Assembly (NCBI GenBank): GCA_902749685.1
Contig: CACVKW010000064.1
Location: 1 to 64,000, forward strand
Length of the DNA: 64,000 nt
Direction of reading: 5' to 3'
DNA from: Olavius sp. associated proteobacterium Delta 1
GTDB lineage: Bacteria; Desulfobacterota; Desulfobacteria; Desulfobacterales; JAFDCJ01
In this document: positions 1 to 9,495 of the stretch, in pieces
Layout of the letters: each line of letters starts with the position of its first letter
How positions within the stretch are numbered: the stretch's first letter is position 1
Translations under genes and position numbers: made by a program
Notes under the pieces: generated by a model
What the model saw: only the letters and a program-made list of their open reading frames with translations
Databases searched by the model: none
Told to the model about the DNA's origin: nothing

Positions 1-38
1 ATTAACAACCACCCTACATATAAGGAGGATTTTTTTCA

Positions 39-185
39 ATGACTCGTATTATTACTCACTTTATGACTCATTCTAAACCCGTTTTTGGACAAGAGTGTTG
101 CAAAATATATTTTAACTTACGGACGAGGAGGTTTCATGGAAGATATTCACAAGGTTTTTACCCGGTTCAAAGCGGAATTTCCTGA
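39..185 (+). CDS. Possible 48-residue small ORF upstream of the CMD-family gene
   Basis: A strong Shine-Dalgarno sequence (AAGGAGG, about 23-29) precedes an ATG at 39, opening a 48-codon frame that ends inside the first codons of the next gene in another frame. The peptide has no recognisable domain. The overlap with a downstream start is what a translationally coupled leader would look like, but the composition is unremarkable and the frame may be fortuitous. Confidence 0.25.
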   Translation: MTRIITHFMTHSKPVFGQECCKIYFNLRTRRFHGRYSQGFYPVQSGIS

Positions 186-447
186 AGTCTATGCCAGGCA
201 TCAAGAACTGGGAAAGGAAGTCCATGAAAAAGTTGGGCCACTGGGTGAGAATTCCCGCTGGTTGATCAAAATTGCCATTTCAGCGGCCTGTAATCACAAA
301 CGCGCCCTGGCCACCCATATTAAGAAGGCCAAGGCTGCCGGTGTTGCCGATGAAGAGATTAAACATGCACTGTTGCTGTTGATCCCAACGGCCGGGTTTC
401 CGACTTTTATGAAGGCATTCTCAGTGTTGGATAATCTGGTTGAGTAG
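136..447 (+). CDS. Carboxymuconolactone decarboxylase / AhpD-like family protein
   Basis: Small all-helical protein (103 residues from the chosen start) with the CMD/AhpD core: the segment ISAACNHKRALATHIKKA followed by AGVADEEI and a helical tail. AhpD proper uses a CxxC pair; here only one Cys is present in that position, so the peroxidase-reductase chemistry of AhpD is not expected. Many members of this family in anaerobes are uncharacterised. The frame is open upstream to 85, but ATG 136 is preceded by GAGGAGG at a good distance and gives the normal family length, so it was preferred. A single-gene transcript is likely; the next gene is 148 bp downstream across low-complexity DNA. Confidence 0.75.
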   Translation: MEDIHKVFTRFKAEFPEVYARHQELGKEVHEKVGPLGENSRWLIKIAISAACNHKRALATHIKKAKAAGVADEEIKHALLLLIPTAGFPTFMKAFSVLDNLVE

Positions 448-595
448 TTGATTGGGTGACTGGTTGATTTGGGAGAATGGAACATTTCCCCCAATACCGG
501 TCAAATTATTCAACATCGTGAACCAAATCAATCTTTTCAACCCATTCAACCCAATCAACTTTATTAACCCAATCAACCTAATCAATTAAATATCG
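448..595. repeat. Low-complexity intergenic array of CAACCCAAT-type words
   Basis: The gap is built from degenerate repeats of words such as CAACCCAAT, AACCAATCAA and the complementary GATTGGGTGACTGG. The first part (448-480) reads as the inverse of the later part (530-590), so the region could fold back on itself. No conserved gene or terminator was recognised. Confidence 0.6.
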
Positions 596-1963
596 GTGGG
601 CAACGTGGGCAAATATTCCCTGAAGGACATTGACAAGGGGTTAAACCGGATCATCGATTTTATCTCTGTCGATATCTGGCGCGTTCGACTGGAAGATCTT
701 CCCTTCGGAAAATCATTTCTGATAAGGCAGCTCAGAATCATTCTCCTAACGCTGCGCGGGTTTGATGAAGACAAGTGTTTTTCCCGGGCATCTTCACTGA
801 CGTTTAATTCCCTGCTTTCAATTGTTCCGGTGGCGGCGATCTTGTTCGGCGTTGCCAAAGGCTTCGGGTTTGAAACAATGCTGAGACGAGAGATTCTTGA
901 GAAATTTCCCGGACAAGCGCAACAGGAAGTATTGGTAAAAGTAATCAGCTTTGCCGAATCGATGCTTGAAACCGCCAAAGGCGGGGTCATCGCCGGCATC
1001 GGCATGATCATCCTCTTCTGGTCGGTAATCAATGTTCTCAGCAATATCGAAGCCTCATTAAATGATATCTGGGAGATCAAGGAGAGCCGATCCTGGGGCA
1101 GGAAATTCAGTGACTATCTTGCCTTAATGCTTTTAAGCCCCTTGATGTTTATATTGTCCAGCAGTGCGACAGTCTTTATTACAACCCAGATCACCCAGTT
1201 AACCAACAAAATAAAGCTGCTGGGAATGATCAGCCCGCTGATTTTCTTGAGCTTTAAGTTCATCCCCTACGTGCTCATCTGGATCCTTTTTACGGTTATC
1301 TACATCCTGATGCCGAATACCAAAGTGAATTTCAAATCCGGTCTTATGGCAGGCATTGTTGCCGGAACAATTTTCCAGATTGTCCAATGGGCCTATATCA
1401 GTTTTCAGATAGGCGCTGCCAGATATAATGCCATCTATGGCAGTTTTGCAGCCCTGCCGCTTTTTTTGATGTGGGTGCAAATCAGTTGGTGGGTCGTACT
1501 TTTCGGCGCCGAATTGTCTTTTGCCAATCAGAACGTCAATACATATGAATATGAGCCCGATGCCAACAAGGTCAGCCCGGCTTTTAAAAAGGTGCTCACA
1601 TTGCAAATTGCCCACCTGTTAATAAAAAATTTTGCAAAGGGCGAAAGGCCGTTGACCGATACCGAGATTTCTCAGCAGCTCAGAATGCCCATTCGCCTGG
1701 TGCACAATATTTTATATGATCTCGTACAAAGTCAGGTGATAACCGAGACCAGAACCAAAGAAGATCGAAAATTCGGTTATCAGCCGGCCCGTGATATCAA
1801 TACGCTGACCATAAAATTTGTGGTTGATTCCATCGATCAAAACGGTACCAACAGCATCCCCGTGGCGAGGACCAAGGAATTCGAGACGTTGTCCGATGCG
1901 CTTGAAAAATTCAGAGAGGAGATGGAAGCCTCCCCGGCGAATCGATTGTTGAAAGATATTTAG
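596..1963 (+). CDS. YihY/BrkB family inner-membrane protein
   Basis: 455 residues starting at GTG. Residues about 45-330 carry the YihY/virulence factor BrkB (formerly annotated RNase BN) fold: an N-terminal cytoplasmic helix with the signature RASSLTFNSLLSIVP, then about six membrane segments including the GMIILFWSVINVLSNIEASLNDIW region and the LPLFLMWVQISWWVVLFGAELSFA segment typical of the family. The C-terminal ~120 residues are soluble and look like a winged-helix domain (LTDTEISQQLRMPIRLVHNIL), a common extension in proteobacterial members. The family role is unsettled. The RBS is weak; the GTG start gives the expected N-terminus. Confidence 0.85.
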   Translation: MGNVGKYSLKDIDKGLNRIIDFISVDIWRVRLEDLPFGKSFLIRQLRIILLTLRGFDEDKCFSRASSLTFNSLLSIVPVAAILFGVAKGFGFETMLRREILEKFPGQAQQEVLVKVISFAESMLETAKGGVIAGIGMIILFWSVINVLSNIEASLNDIWEIKESRSWGRKFSDYLALMLLSPLMFILSSSATVFITTQITQLTNKIKLLGMISPLIFLSFKFIPYVLIWILFTVIYILMPNTKVNFKSGLMAGIVAGTIFQIVQWAYISFQIGAARYNAIYGSFAALPLFLMWVQISWWVVLFGAELSFANQNVNTYEYEPDANKVSPAFKKVLTLQIAHLLIKNFAKGERPLTDTEISQQLRMPIRLVHNILYDLVQSQVITETRTKEDRKFGYQPARDINTLTIKFVVDSIDQNGTNSIPVARTKEFETLSDALEKFREEMEASPANRLLKDI

Positions 1964-2274
1964 GATGGGTACTGGGAGATGAATGGTATAAGGTGTACGG
2001 TATACGGTATAAGGTTTAAGGTAGAAGGTGGCGGATCGAGGGTAAAGGCGCACGGCTCATGGCGCACGGCGCACGGCGGAACATCTGGAACCTGGTACTT
2101 CGATAGATTGATGCAGGGTGCTGGAAATTGAAAGGTTTAAGGTAGAAGGTGCTAGGCGCAGGCGGCACACTTCACTTTATAAAATAGATGTGTCATCCCG
2201 AGTAGTGGGGGCTCAGAGCAAAACAAAATCCGAAATCATAAATTCCAAATCCGAAATCCCACAAGGAGTCTATA
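1964..2274. other. Gene-free gap with degenerate word repeats
   Basis: This 311-bp gap contains tandem-like words (GTATAAGGTGTACGGTATACGGTATAAGGTTTAAGGTAGAAGGTG, partly repeated near 2130-2150) and a GC-rich run of GGCGCACGGCGCACGG near 2050-2075. Just before the next gene lies AAATCCGAAATCATAAATTCCAAATCCGAAATCCC, another short-word repeat, followed by the AAGGAG ribosome-binding site. No RNA gene or terminator was recognised. Confidence 0.5.
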
Positions 2275-3300
2275 TTGCCAATCCCCGGTAACCTTCTCAC
2301 AACCGCCATGGCGGTTATGCCGCACACCGATCCTGAGCAGGCGCTCGAGGTTGCCCTGTCGATGGATATCCCGTTCTGGCCCCAGCTTCCCCGGTTAAGC
2401 TATTATGAAGACATGTACGTACAGGCCTCCGAGCATTTTCCCGGGATCGTGCTGAATTTGGACAATCAAACCCTGGTGTTTTCCATGGACAAGTTTGTGG
2501 TTGAGCTCGAAGATACGCTCTCCCATTTCGAGGAGCCGGCTTACTTTGATATCAGCGCGCAATATTCGGATGTCTACCACCGCTTTCTGGCGCTGGATCT
2601 CTCCGAGCGGACCGCCATTAGAGGACAGCTCGAAGGGCCGATCAGTTTCGGGTTGAATGTGCTGGATCAGGACAAGCGCCCGATTATATTTGACGACACC
2701 GTGCGGCCCTTTATGTATGAATTTATGGCCCGGCGCATCAATGTGCAGCTGGACCGTTTGAAGTTAATCAACCCCAATGCCTTTATGTTCATTGACGAAC
2801 CGGGTCTGCAATTCTTGTTCAGTGCGCTTTCCGGTTACGACAGTTCAGCCGCCCGCACGGATATGGAGGAATTTCTTTCCATGATCGAACGCCCGCGCGG
2901 GATTCATCTGTGCGGCAATCCGGACTGGGATTTTTTGCTGAACCAGGACATGGACATTCTTTCACTGGATGTCTATTTGAACGGAGATATTTTTACCAAC
3001 TACGCGGGGTCCATTAAACGGTTTCTGGATAACGACGGCGTGATTGTCTGGGGACTGGTTCCCACCAATTTTGAACCCTTTGAAACCGAAAACACCGCAT
3101 CACTGACGGACAGACTTGAAGAGATCTGGTCGATTCTCGACCGTAAAGGAATTGATAAGGAATACCTGCTATCGAGAAGTTTGATCTCCCCCGCAACCTG
3201 TTGCCTGGTGAATCCGGATGGTGAGAAGACGGTTGAAGAAGCATTCCGAACAGTTCAAAATCTATCCGGCCGGCTGCGTGAAAAATACAATTTGGTTTGA
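2275..3300 (+). CDS. Short MetE-like (core-MetE/UROD-superfamily) methyltransferase
   Basis: 341 residues, start TTG preceded by AAGGAG. It resembles only the C-terminal catalytic barrel of cobalamin-independent methionine synthase. The expected zinc ligands are visible: HLC at residues 211-213 and CC at 309-310 in SPATCCLVN. An acidic DEP motif lies at 174-176. The N-terminal half of MetE is absent. Family knowledge: short core-MetE proteins in archaea and anaerobic bacteria are thought to take the methyl group from a corrinoid protein instead of methyl-tetrahydrofolate; the substrate here is an inference. It stands alone, with no corrinoid protein gene nearby. Confidence 0.7.
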   Translation: MPIPGNLLTTAMAVMPHTDPEQALEVALSMDIPFWPQLPRLSYYEDMYVQASEHFPGIVLNLDNQTLVFSMDKFVVELEDTLSHFEEPAYFDISAQYSDVYHRFLALDLSERTAIRGQLEGPISFGLNVLDQDKRPIIFDDTVRPFMYEFMARRINVQLDRLKLINPNAFMFIDEPGLQFLFSALSGYDSSAARTDMEEFLSMIERPRGIHLCGNPDWDFLLNQDMDILSLDVYLNGDIFTNYAGSIKRFLDNDGVIVWGLVPTNFEPFETENTASLTDRLEEIWSILDRKGIDKEYLLSRSLISPATCCLVNPDGEKTVEEAFRTVQNLSGRLREKYNLV

Positions 3301-3835
3301 TGTTGCGACACAGTATTCCGCATTAATAATCCATAAGAACAGTGTTATCAAGTCCCGTATTCATTACATCTATGCTACAAATATCACCGCACTTCACAAG
3401 TAGTCTATGGTAAATATAGATAGCAGAAAACAAACATGCACATTTTTCAAAAAACGCCGTATGATTTAAAATTTTGATCGTTAGATATCTATTGCGATAT
3501 ATAAATCTATCCTTCATTCCACTATCAATGTCGATACCACTATATATTGTGGTGGTTCACTGGTCGAAAAAAATCATAACTCTTGTAAATTTTTTTATGT
3601 ATCTGCATATTTCCATAATTTCAGGAGCAGGCACGTAATCCACAATCCGAAACCGCCCTTATTATAATATATAGGATTTAATAAGATTCATTGGCTTCAG
3701 TAGCTTTGCCTGTGCATGAAACGCAGTCGGACTACTCGACATTGACATGCTGTTTTGGATGATGTAACTGGCATGGTAAAAATCAAAACGAAATGATAAC
3801 CAACACCATCATCAACCAAATTAAGGAGGAATAAA
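3301..3835. other. Gene-free gap with a possible sigma-70 promoter
   Basis: An AT-rich 535-bp gap. TTGACA at 3742-3747 with a 17-bp spacer and TAACTG at 3765-3770 is a possible -35/-10 pair for the small secreted protein starting at 3836; the -10 element is a poor match. Nothing else was recognised. Confidence 0.3.
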
Positions 3836-4117
3836 ATGAAAAAACTTATTATTGCAGTTGCCGTGATTTGCCTTTTTAGCAGTTCTGCTTATGCCGCAGA
3901 TTATTGCGATTCCAAATACATGGAGATAATTAAAAAATTGAAAAGCACCGACAAAATAATGAAGGATCAAAAGAAAGAGTATATTCCGTCACTTGAAAAA
4001 GCATTGGAGCTTTGCAAGCAAAATAAGATGGCGGAAGCACGTATAATCATGGATGAATTGAAAGATCAATTTTTTCATGATGCCTTGACCAACCAACAAC
4101 AGTTTTTTGGCAATTAG
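3836..4117 (+). CDS. Small secreted protein of unknown function
   Basis: 93 residues with a clear Sec signal peptide (MKKLIIAVAVICLFSSSAYA, cleavage after AYA) and a mature helical, lysine-rich domain of about 73 residues containing two Cys (in DYCDSKY and LELCKQNK) that could pair in the periplasm. RBS AAGGAGG sits 5 bases before the ATG. No family was recognised. It is isolated, with gene-free DNA of more than 500 bp on both sides, so it probably has its own promoter. The helical pattern with charged residues is compatible with a small periplasmic adaptor or stress protein, but no role can be claimed. Confidence 0.75.
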   Translation: MKKLIIAVAVICLFSSSAYAADYCDSKYMEIIKKLKSTDKIMKDQKKEYIPSLEKALELCKQNKMAEARIIMDELKDQFFHDALTNQQQFFGN

Positions 4118-4700
4118 CATCGATTGAAGCTCAACGGCTGGAACCTATGACAGTTCTGCGAATTGAGAAATATAGTTGCGTCTATAATTTTATAAAACCT
4201 CGCTGCCTAAAAGGAAGGGGTGTTTCTATCGTTTGCACAACTGCCGTTTGATTCCAAAAATGCGATAAAGATTATAAATCAAAACTATTCGCATTGGCAG
4301 AAGGCGATAGTGATAAAATTCGCATATCACAAAGGTTTAGGAGGTGTCAAATGTTGGGATACATGACAGTAAAGCATCAGCCGGAGAGCTAAAAACTCGG
4401 AATAATGATATCAAAGGTTTGAAGGGTCTTTAACTATTCTAGCTTTCAGATATGCATTACAATTTCATAAAAATAAGGAATTCCGGTTCAGGCTTGGAGC
4501 CTATAACCTGACAGGTTGTAAAATATTGCAGAATTGGGTATGTATGATACAATCAGACGGCATGCTCATCAAAAAATTGGTTGCTATTTTAATCCGGTTT
4601 GAATACTGGTTGAGGCGCTGCAGCCGACACATTGGCCGGCTAAACTGAAATAATGCATCATCCCAAAACTTTATAACCTTACGATAAAGCCCTGATAGCC
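4118..4700. other. Gene-free gap with a 13-codon ORF behind a strong RBS
   Basis: A 583-bp gap upstream of trkA. At 4351-4392 a 13-codon frame (MLGYMTVKHQPES) follows TAGGAGGTGTCAA, a very good ribosome-binding site. It is too short to judge by composition and may be chance or a leader peptide. No terminator-like hairpin or tRNA was found in the rest. Confidence 0.3.
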
Positions 4701-6107
4701 ATGTTTGGGAAAAAAAATACACCATATGAAAACATTTTGATCCTTGGCCTGGGCGGGGTCGGATATTATCTGGCAAAACGACTGGTCCATGAAGGATATG
4801 CCATCACCGTTATCGAGTCGGAGGGCAAATCGATTCGTGAAGCAGACGGCAATCTGGATGCCCGGTTGATTCAAGGCAATGCCATGAGCATTGAATGCTG
4901 GCGCGAGGCCAATGCGGATAAAATGGATTACCTTATCGCCGTCACCGACAATGACGCCGTGAACATGATGGCTTCAACCATTGCCCATCGATTTGGGATC
5001 CAGCGTAAAATTGCCAGGGTTCGGTCTCTGGAATTCGGCAATGAAAATTCGTTTCTTACGGTGGAAGACCTGAAAATCGACCTGATCATTCACCCGGAAG
5101 AGTTGGCGGCCCAGGAAATCGTCCGGATCATTAAACTCAGGGCAGGCAATGATATTATCGATATTGCGGATGGACAAATCCAGGTTATGGCGATGCGCAT
5201 CCGCGAATCATCACCGCTTGCCTACAAAAAGCTGAGAGAAATTTCCCAGACTTATCATGAATTTCCATTTCGGGTGGTTGCCCTTGCCCGCGGTATTACC
5301 ACCGTCATCCCGGGTGGTAATGATACGCTTTTACCCCAGGACCAGATTTTTATTATGGCCGGTGCCAGGGATTTGTCCAAGTTGATGACGTTCACCGGCG
5401 TCAAGCAGCAACAAAGCCACAGGGTGATGATTTTAGGTGGCGGCCTGGTGGGTAGCCGCGTCGCCCAGTTGTTGGAAGAAACCGTCAAAGTTACGATGAT
5501 CGAGAAAAATGAAATGTCGGCCCAAGAATTATCTTTCACGTTAAAAAATGCTGAAGTCCTGCATGGAGACGGTTCGAATGCCAATGTACTGCAGATGGCC
5601 GGCCTGCTGGATATGGACACATTTATTACCGCAACCGGGGATAATGAAACCAATATCATGAGCTGTATGTTGGCAAAACACCTCATGAACGGAGAAAACA
5701 GTGCTGAAAAATCCCTGCAAAGAAAATCGATCTGCCTGGTCAATAAAGAGGATTACCAGGTGTTGGCCGCCACCATGGGTTCGGATATCGCACTAAACAA
5801 AAAAATTCTGGCCGGCAACGAAATCCTGAAATTCATTCGTATGGGGCAGCTGTTGTCCGTGGCTGACCTGCATGGTTTTGATGCGGAAATGGTGGAGATC
5901 GTGGCCGAACCCAACGCGCAGATTACCCGTAAGCCCCTGTCAAAATTAGACCCCTCCTATTATGGAAAGATTATCATCGGTGCTATTTTTCGCGATGGAG
6001 AATGGCGAGTCGCCGTGGGCGACACCCACATCAGTGATGGTGAGCGGGCGATCGTTGTGTGCAAGTCGCTTTCCTTGAAAGATGTCCAGCAGCTGTTTTT
6101 TGCTTAG
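4701..6107 (+). CDS. trkA: Trk system potassium uptake protein TrkA
   Basis: 468 residues in the canonical duplicated layout: RCK-N Rossmann domain 1 (GLGGVGYYLAKRL near residues 16-28, acidic ribose-binding Glu in VIESEG), RCK-C 1 (about 145-225), RCK-N 2 (ILGGGLVGSRVAQLLEE near 245) and RCK-C 2 (about 385-465). It is the cytoplasmic NAD(H)/ATP-binding regulatory ring that gates the TrkH potassium channel. The partner trkH lies 1.1 kb away on the opposite strand, convergent across a carbonic anhydrase gene, not in an operon. The RBS before ATG 4701 is poor. Confidence 0.95.
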   Translation: MFGKKNTPYENILILGLGGVGYYLAKRLVHEGYAITVIESEGKSIREADGNLDARLIQGNAMSIECWREANADKMDYLIAVTDNDAVNMMASTIAHRFGIQRKIARVRSLEFGNENSFLTVEDLKIDLIIHPEELAAQEIVRIIKLRAGNDIIDIADGQIQVMAMRIRESSPLAYKKLREISQTYHEFPFRVVALARGITTVIPGGNDTLLPQDQIFIMAGARDLSKLMTFTGVKQQQSHRVMILGGGLVGSRVAQLLEETVKVTMIEKNEMSAQELSFTLKNAEVLHGDGSNANVLQMAGLLDMDTFITATGDNETNIMSCMLAKHLMNGENSAEKSLQRKSICLVNKEDYQVLAATMGSDIALNKKILAGNEILKFIRMGQLLSVADLHGFDAEMVEIVAEPNAQITRKPLSKLDPSYYGKIIIGAIFRDGEWRVAVGDTHISDGERAIVVCKSLSLKDVQQLFFA

Positions 6108-6429
6108 AAGTGGTTGCCAATTGATAAATGATCTGGAGTTTTTGGGATTTCAATTAGTTTCAATTCCCCTTTTTTCAAATTATCCTAACAGGTCGTAAGC
6201 TCAATAATCAATTGAAACATAAATCAAAACTATACTTGACAGAATAAATATTCATCATTAGCCTAAATATCACTATGTGGTATTTAAATTGGAAAGAAGG
6301 AAGCTTTTGCCCCCTATTATTTGCTATTGAATTTACTGGGCATAGATAGCCTCCCACTTCCGCCCAAATTAAGATAATGGGAAAATGGACATGAAAACAT
6401 TAACTGTATAATTTTCGGAGAAGACAGCC
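6108..6429. promoter_or_regulatory. Intergenic region with possible promoter of the carbonic anhydrase gene
   Basis: TTGACA at 6236-6241 is a perfect -35 word; the best -10 at 17 bp is TAGCCT (6259-6264) and TAAATA follows at 6264, too far for an ideal spacer. The rest is AT-rich without recognisable structure. The call is tentative. Confidence 0.3.
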
Positions 6430-7011
6430 ATGAGTAAAATTGTTGAAGAATTGTTGTCTGCAAACGCGGAGTACGTTGCTGAATTTGGTGATAAAGGCAA
6501 TCTTCCCATGCCTCCGGGGAGAGGTTTTGCAATTCTGACTTGTATGGATGCGCGCCTCGACCCAGCAAAATATGCTGGTCTGGCTGAAGGTGATGCCCAT
6601 GTTATTAGAAATGCTGGAGGCAGAGCAAGTAGCGATGCCATTCGCTCATTAGTAATTTCTTACAAATTGCTTGGAACGAAAGAATGGTTCGTTATCCATC
6701 ACACCGATTGCGGAATGGAAACATTCAACAATGGGATTATGGGTAATTTGCTGGAAAGCAGCTTAAAGACCTCGAGCGTTGATGCATCCGGTTGGCATGA
6801 CAGTGGTGATGGGCCAGGAACGGCGGAGGGTAAATTCATCCAATGGTTGACGATAAGTGATCAGGTGCAAAGTGTGACTGATGATGTGAGGCGAATACGG
6901 AGTAGTTCTATGGTTCCCTCTGAAATACCAATTTATGGATATATATACGATTGTAAATCAGGAAGATTGATAGAGGTTCCAGAGGCTACCGAGGCAGGGA
7001 AAACAGGTTAA
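6430..7011 (+). CDS. Beta-class carbonic anhydrase
   Basis: 193 residues. The zinc site of beta-carbonic anhydrases is readable: C38-x-D40-x-R42 in TCMDARLDP and H91-x-x-C94 in HHTDCGM, with the Asp-Arg dyad intact. [18 protein letters not shown] is the conserved active-site helix region. It belongs to the short beta-CA type common in Gram-positives and deltaproteobacteria. It interconverts CO2 and bicarbonate in the cytoplasm, supplying carboxylases or buffering pH. An RBS (GGAGAAG) precedes the ATG. It sits between trkA and trkH and ends at a hairpin shared with trkH. Confidence 0.92.
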   Translation: MSKIVEELLSANAEYVAEFGDKGNLPMPPGRGFAILTCMDARLDPAKYAGLAEGDAHVIRNAGGRASSDAIRSLVISYKLLGTKEWFVIHHTDCGMETFNNGIMGNLLESSLKTSSVDASGWHDSGDGPGTAEGKFIQWLTISDQVQSVTDDVRRIRSSSMVPSEIPIYGYIYDCKSGRLIEVPEATEAGKTG

Positions 7012-7163
7012 TGTCCTAACAATGGGTCCCACTGAACAGCAAGAAGCGCCACTTCGTTCTGCTTTATGCTAAAAATAAACTCGAGCACTACAGGTATCCA
7101 ACAAGTCACAATTGAGCCTTTGTTGCATATACCGCCACGTACTTGTACAGAATGATGCCTCTA

Positions 7164-7198
7164 AAAAGTTCAGGTACTGGAAAAGTATCTGAACTTTT
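7164..7198. terminator. Bidirectional terminator between carbonic anhydrase and trkH
   Basis: Stem AAAAGTTCAG (7164-7173) pairs with CTGAACTTTT (7189-7198). A/T runs flank both sides, so it can end transcription from either strand. It lies just 3 bases beyond the trkH stop. Confidence 0.8.
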
Positions 7199-7201
7199 AA
7201 G

Positions 7202-8659
7202 TTATTTCTTCCAAAATGTTGGGTAAAATACCACCAGGGCCGAGAACATTTCCAGCCTACCCACCAGCATATTCCATGATAAAAACCATTTGCCGATAGA
7301 TGAAATATGGGCATAGTTTTCCGCTGGTCCGATCGTGCCGAATCCCGGACCGATATTCATCAGGGTGGCAATAACCGAGCTCATGCCGGTGACATAATCC
7401 ATGTCATCCACCAGCACCATGAAACATCCACCGCCGAGCACCATAAAAATATTAACAATAAAATAGCATATCGCCAGGTCGATAATGACCCGGTCGACCG
7501 GCCGGCGATTCAACCGCACCGTGACCACCGACATGGGTTGAAAAAATATTCTTTTTATGGATGCCACCATGAACTTCCAGATGATGACGTAATGGACCAC
7601 TTTAATGCCGCTGGTGGTGGATCCGGCGCAGGCACCGATAAAGCACGATACATAGAGAAACATTTGTGCGGCCTGGGGCCATTTCTCATAATCGGCGGTG
7701 GTGAAGCCGGTGGTGGTCAAGAGCGACATGATCTGGAAAGTGGCGTATCGAATGGAATCCACCGGGCTGTTGTACGTGCCTTCCTGCCATAAAATCCATG
7801 CCACTACCGCGCAAAAAAAGAGCAACAGGCCGACATACCAGCGGAACTCGGTGTTTATTTTGATGACTTTCCATTCCCCTTTGACCATATGGTAGAATAA
7901 CATAAAGGTCATCCCGCCGAAGAACATGAAGACAATAATCACCCAGTCAAAATAGGCGCTGTTATAATATCCGATACTTGCATTTTTGGGAGAATACCCC
8001 GATGTCGACACGGTCCCGAAGGCATGGCACAACGAATCGAAAAGGGGCATGCCGCCGAAAGTCAAGAGCAGCGTCTCCAGGACATTCAATGTCAAATAGA
8101 TGCCCCAGAGCCAGATCATGGTATCCCGGTTGCGGGGGATGAATTTTTCTTTGGTAATCACCTGCCCGGGACTGGATTCGGCCCGAAAGAGGCGCACGCC
8201 GCCCATGCCGTGTGGAAGAAAGATAACGGTCAGGGTTAGAAACCCCATGCCGCCGAGCAAATGGGTTTGGCTGCGCCAAAACAATAATCCATGGGGGACG
8301 ATTTCAATATCCGTGAGGATGGTTGCGCCGCTGGTCGTATACCCGGACATCATTTCAAAAAAAGCATCGGTAAATGACGGAATTGAGCCATGAATCATGA
8401 ACGGCAATCCCGAGACTGCAGAAATCACAACCCATCCGAATACGGCAATGAAAAAGCCGTCTTTGATGTTCAATTCATGATGTCTTCGAAAAAACCACCA
8501 TAGGGGCAACCCCAATAAAATGGTCATAATTCCGGAGATGAATAGGGAGAACAAATCGTTTTCCCCATAATAGATTGAACAGACCACGGGAAATGCCATT
8601 GAACTGCCCGTAACAATCAGCAGCGTTCCCAGGACATGCGCAATGGATGCATAATTCAT
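7202..8659 (-). CDS. trkH: Trk system potassium uptake protein TrkH
   Basis: 485 residues, polytopic, with the four pore-loop repeats of the KtrB/TrkH family visible as TTSGATIL, GTVSTSGYS, LTTTGFTTADY and IGPGFGTIGPA; each contributes the filter glycine. Also present is the conserved GMGFLTLTVIFLP segment before repeat 2. It forms the K+-translocating membrane subunit gated by the TrkA ring. The length is the normal one. The start is the ATG at 8659; the RBS is weak. It runs convergent to the carbonic anhydrase gene, and the 266-bp region upstream holds no gene. Confidence 0.95.
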   Translation of the reverse strand: MNYASIAHVLGTLLIVTGSSMAFPVVCSIYYGENDLFSLFISGIMTILLGLPLWWFFRRHHELNIKDGFFIAVFGWVVISAVSGLPFMIHGSIPSFTDAFFEMMSGYTTSGATILTDIEIVPHGLLFWRSQTHLLGGMGFLTLTVIFLPHGMGGVRLFRAESSPGQVITKEKFIPRNRDTMIWLWGIYLTLNVLETLLLTFGGMPLFDSLCHAFGTVSTSGYSPKNASIGYYNSAYFDWVIIVFMFFGGMTFMLFYHMVKGEWKVIKINTEFRWYVGLLLFFCAVVAWILWQEGTYNSPVDSIRYATFQIMSLLTTTGFTTADYEKWPQAAQMFLYVSCFIGACAGSTTSGIKVVHYVIIWKFMVASIKRIFFQPMSVVTVRLNRRPVDRVIIDLAICYFIVNIFMVLGGGCFMVLVDDMDYVTGMSSVIATLMNIGPGFGTIGPAENYAHISSIGKWFLSWNMLVGRLEMFSALVVFYPTFWKK

Positions 8660-8925
8660 AAGCGGCTCAGCAAGAAAATAATAAATTTAACCGTGACGGT
8701 GCTGCTACTGAAGGCCAGGTGCCTGGTGTTTCAAAAGGCGGTCACAACGACTTTTCGACGCAAGAATATTTCGCCTGTGGTTAAAGGCTCCAATCGAGAT
8801 GTAGTTATAACATTTGCCATCGAAAAATCAACAAACAGTCTCCCTGCATTAAATCAAAAAAAATGAAAAATCTAAAGCCATAATTTGAGGCGAACCATTC
8901 CATCTGATATAGCGCAGATATAACT

Positions 8926-9495
8926 TTAAGATGCTTTGCCAAACTCAAACCAGCGATGGGTCTCCTCAATCAATTTTTCATGTTCAGCCTTGAGATGATC
9001 GTACATTCTGGCATTATCGATGGCGATTCCTCCCATATCCGACAATCCGCAAATGAAATCGCATTCATCATCGGAAAAATCCCGTTGTTCCGAGGTATAA
9101 ATTCTGAGGACGCCGATAATCTGGTCTTTTACTGAAATCGGGATCGACAGCACTGAAGCGATCCCCTCGTTTCCGGCTGCTTCCGGATACTGGACCCTCG
9201 GATCATTAGTTGCATCGAGGATTATCACGATTTTACCGTTCAAGGTCTCTGCGATGCTTTTGTCGGCATCCAGCCGGCCCTTTTTCAAATACGCTTCACT
9301 CAGACCATGGGCAGCACTCACTTCCAATGTATTGCGCTGCTTATCCCAGAGAAAAACGGTGCAGGCTTTGACTTCGAGCACGTCCACAATATTCTCGGCA
9401 ATCAGTTTTAAAACTTCCTTGAGGTCCAGACAGGAATTCATTACTTTACAAACATCTCTAAATAGTTTGAAATATAGTATTTCTTTAGTTTGCAT
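8926..9495 (-). CDS. GAF domain protein
   Basis: 189 residues. One GAF domain spans about residues 15-170 (LKEVLKLIAENIVDVLEVKACTVFLWD; ASVLSIPISVKDQIIGVLRIYT; DFICGLSDMGGIAIDNARMY). No kinase, cyclase or output domain follows, so it is a stand-alone sensor module, possibly acting on a partner. The C-terminal tail is a short helix. The start ATG 9495 has AGGGGG just upstream, and it overlaps the end of a 29-codon ORF by 11 bp, suggesting translational coupling. It lies downstream of the NifX operon on the same strand, but a large inverted repeat and 274 bp separate them. Confidence 0.85.
   Translation of the reverse strand: MQTKEILYFKLFRDVCKVMNSCLDLKEVLKLIAENIVDVLEVKACTVFLWDKQRNTLEVSAAHGLSEAYLKKGRLDADKSIAETLNGKIVIILDATNDPRVQYPEAAGNEGIASVLSIPISVKDQIIGVLRIYTSEQRDFSDDECDFICGLSDMGGIAIDNARMYDHLKAEHEKLIEETHRWFEFGKAS

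Noticed and set aside
7307..7792. Long open frame on the plus strand opposite trkH
   Set aside because: It lies wholly within the trkH coding sequence in antisense, has no RBS and its peptide has no recognised features; it is a by-product of codon bias.
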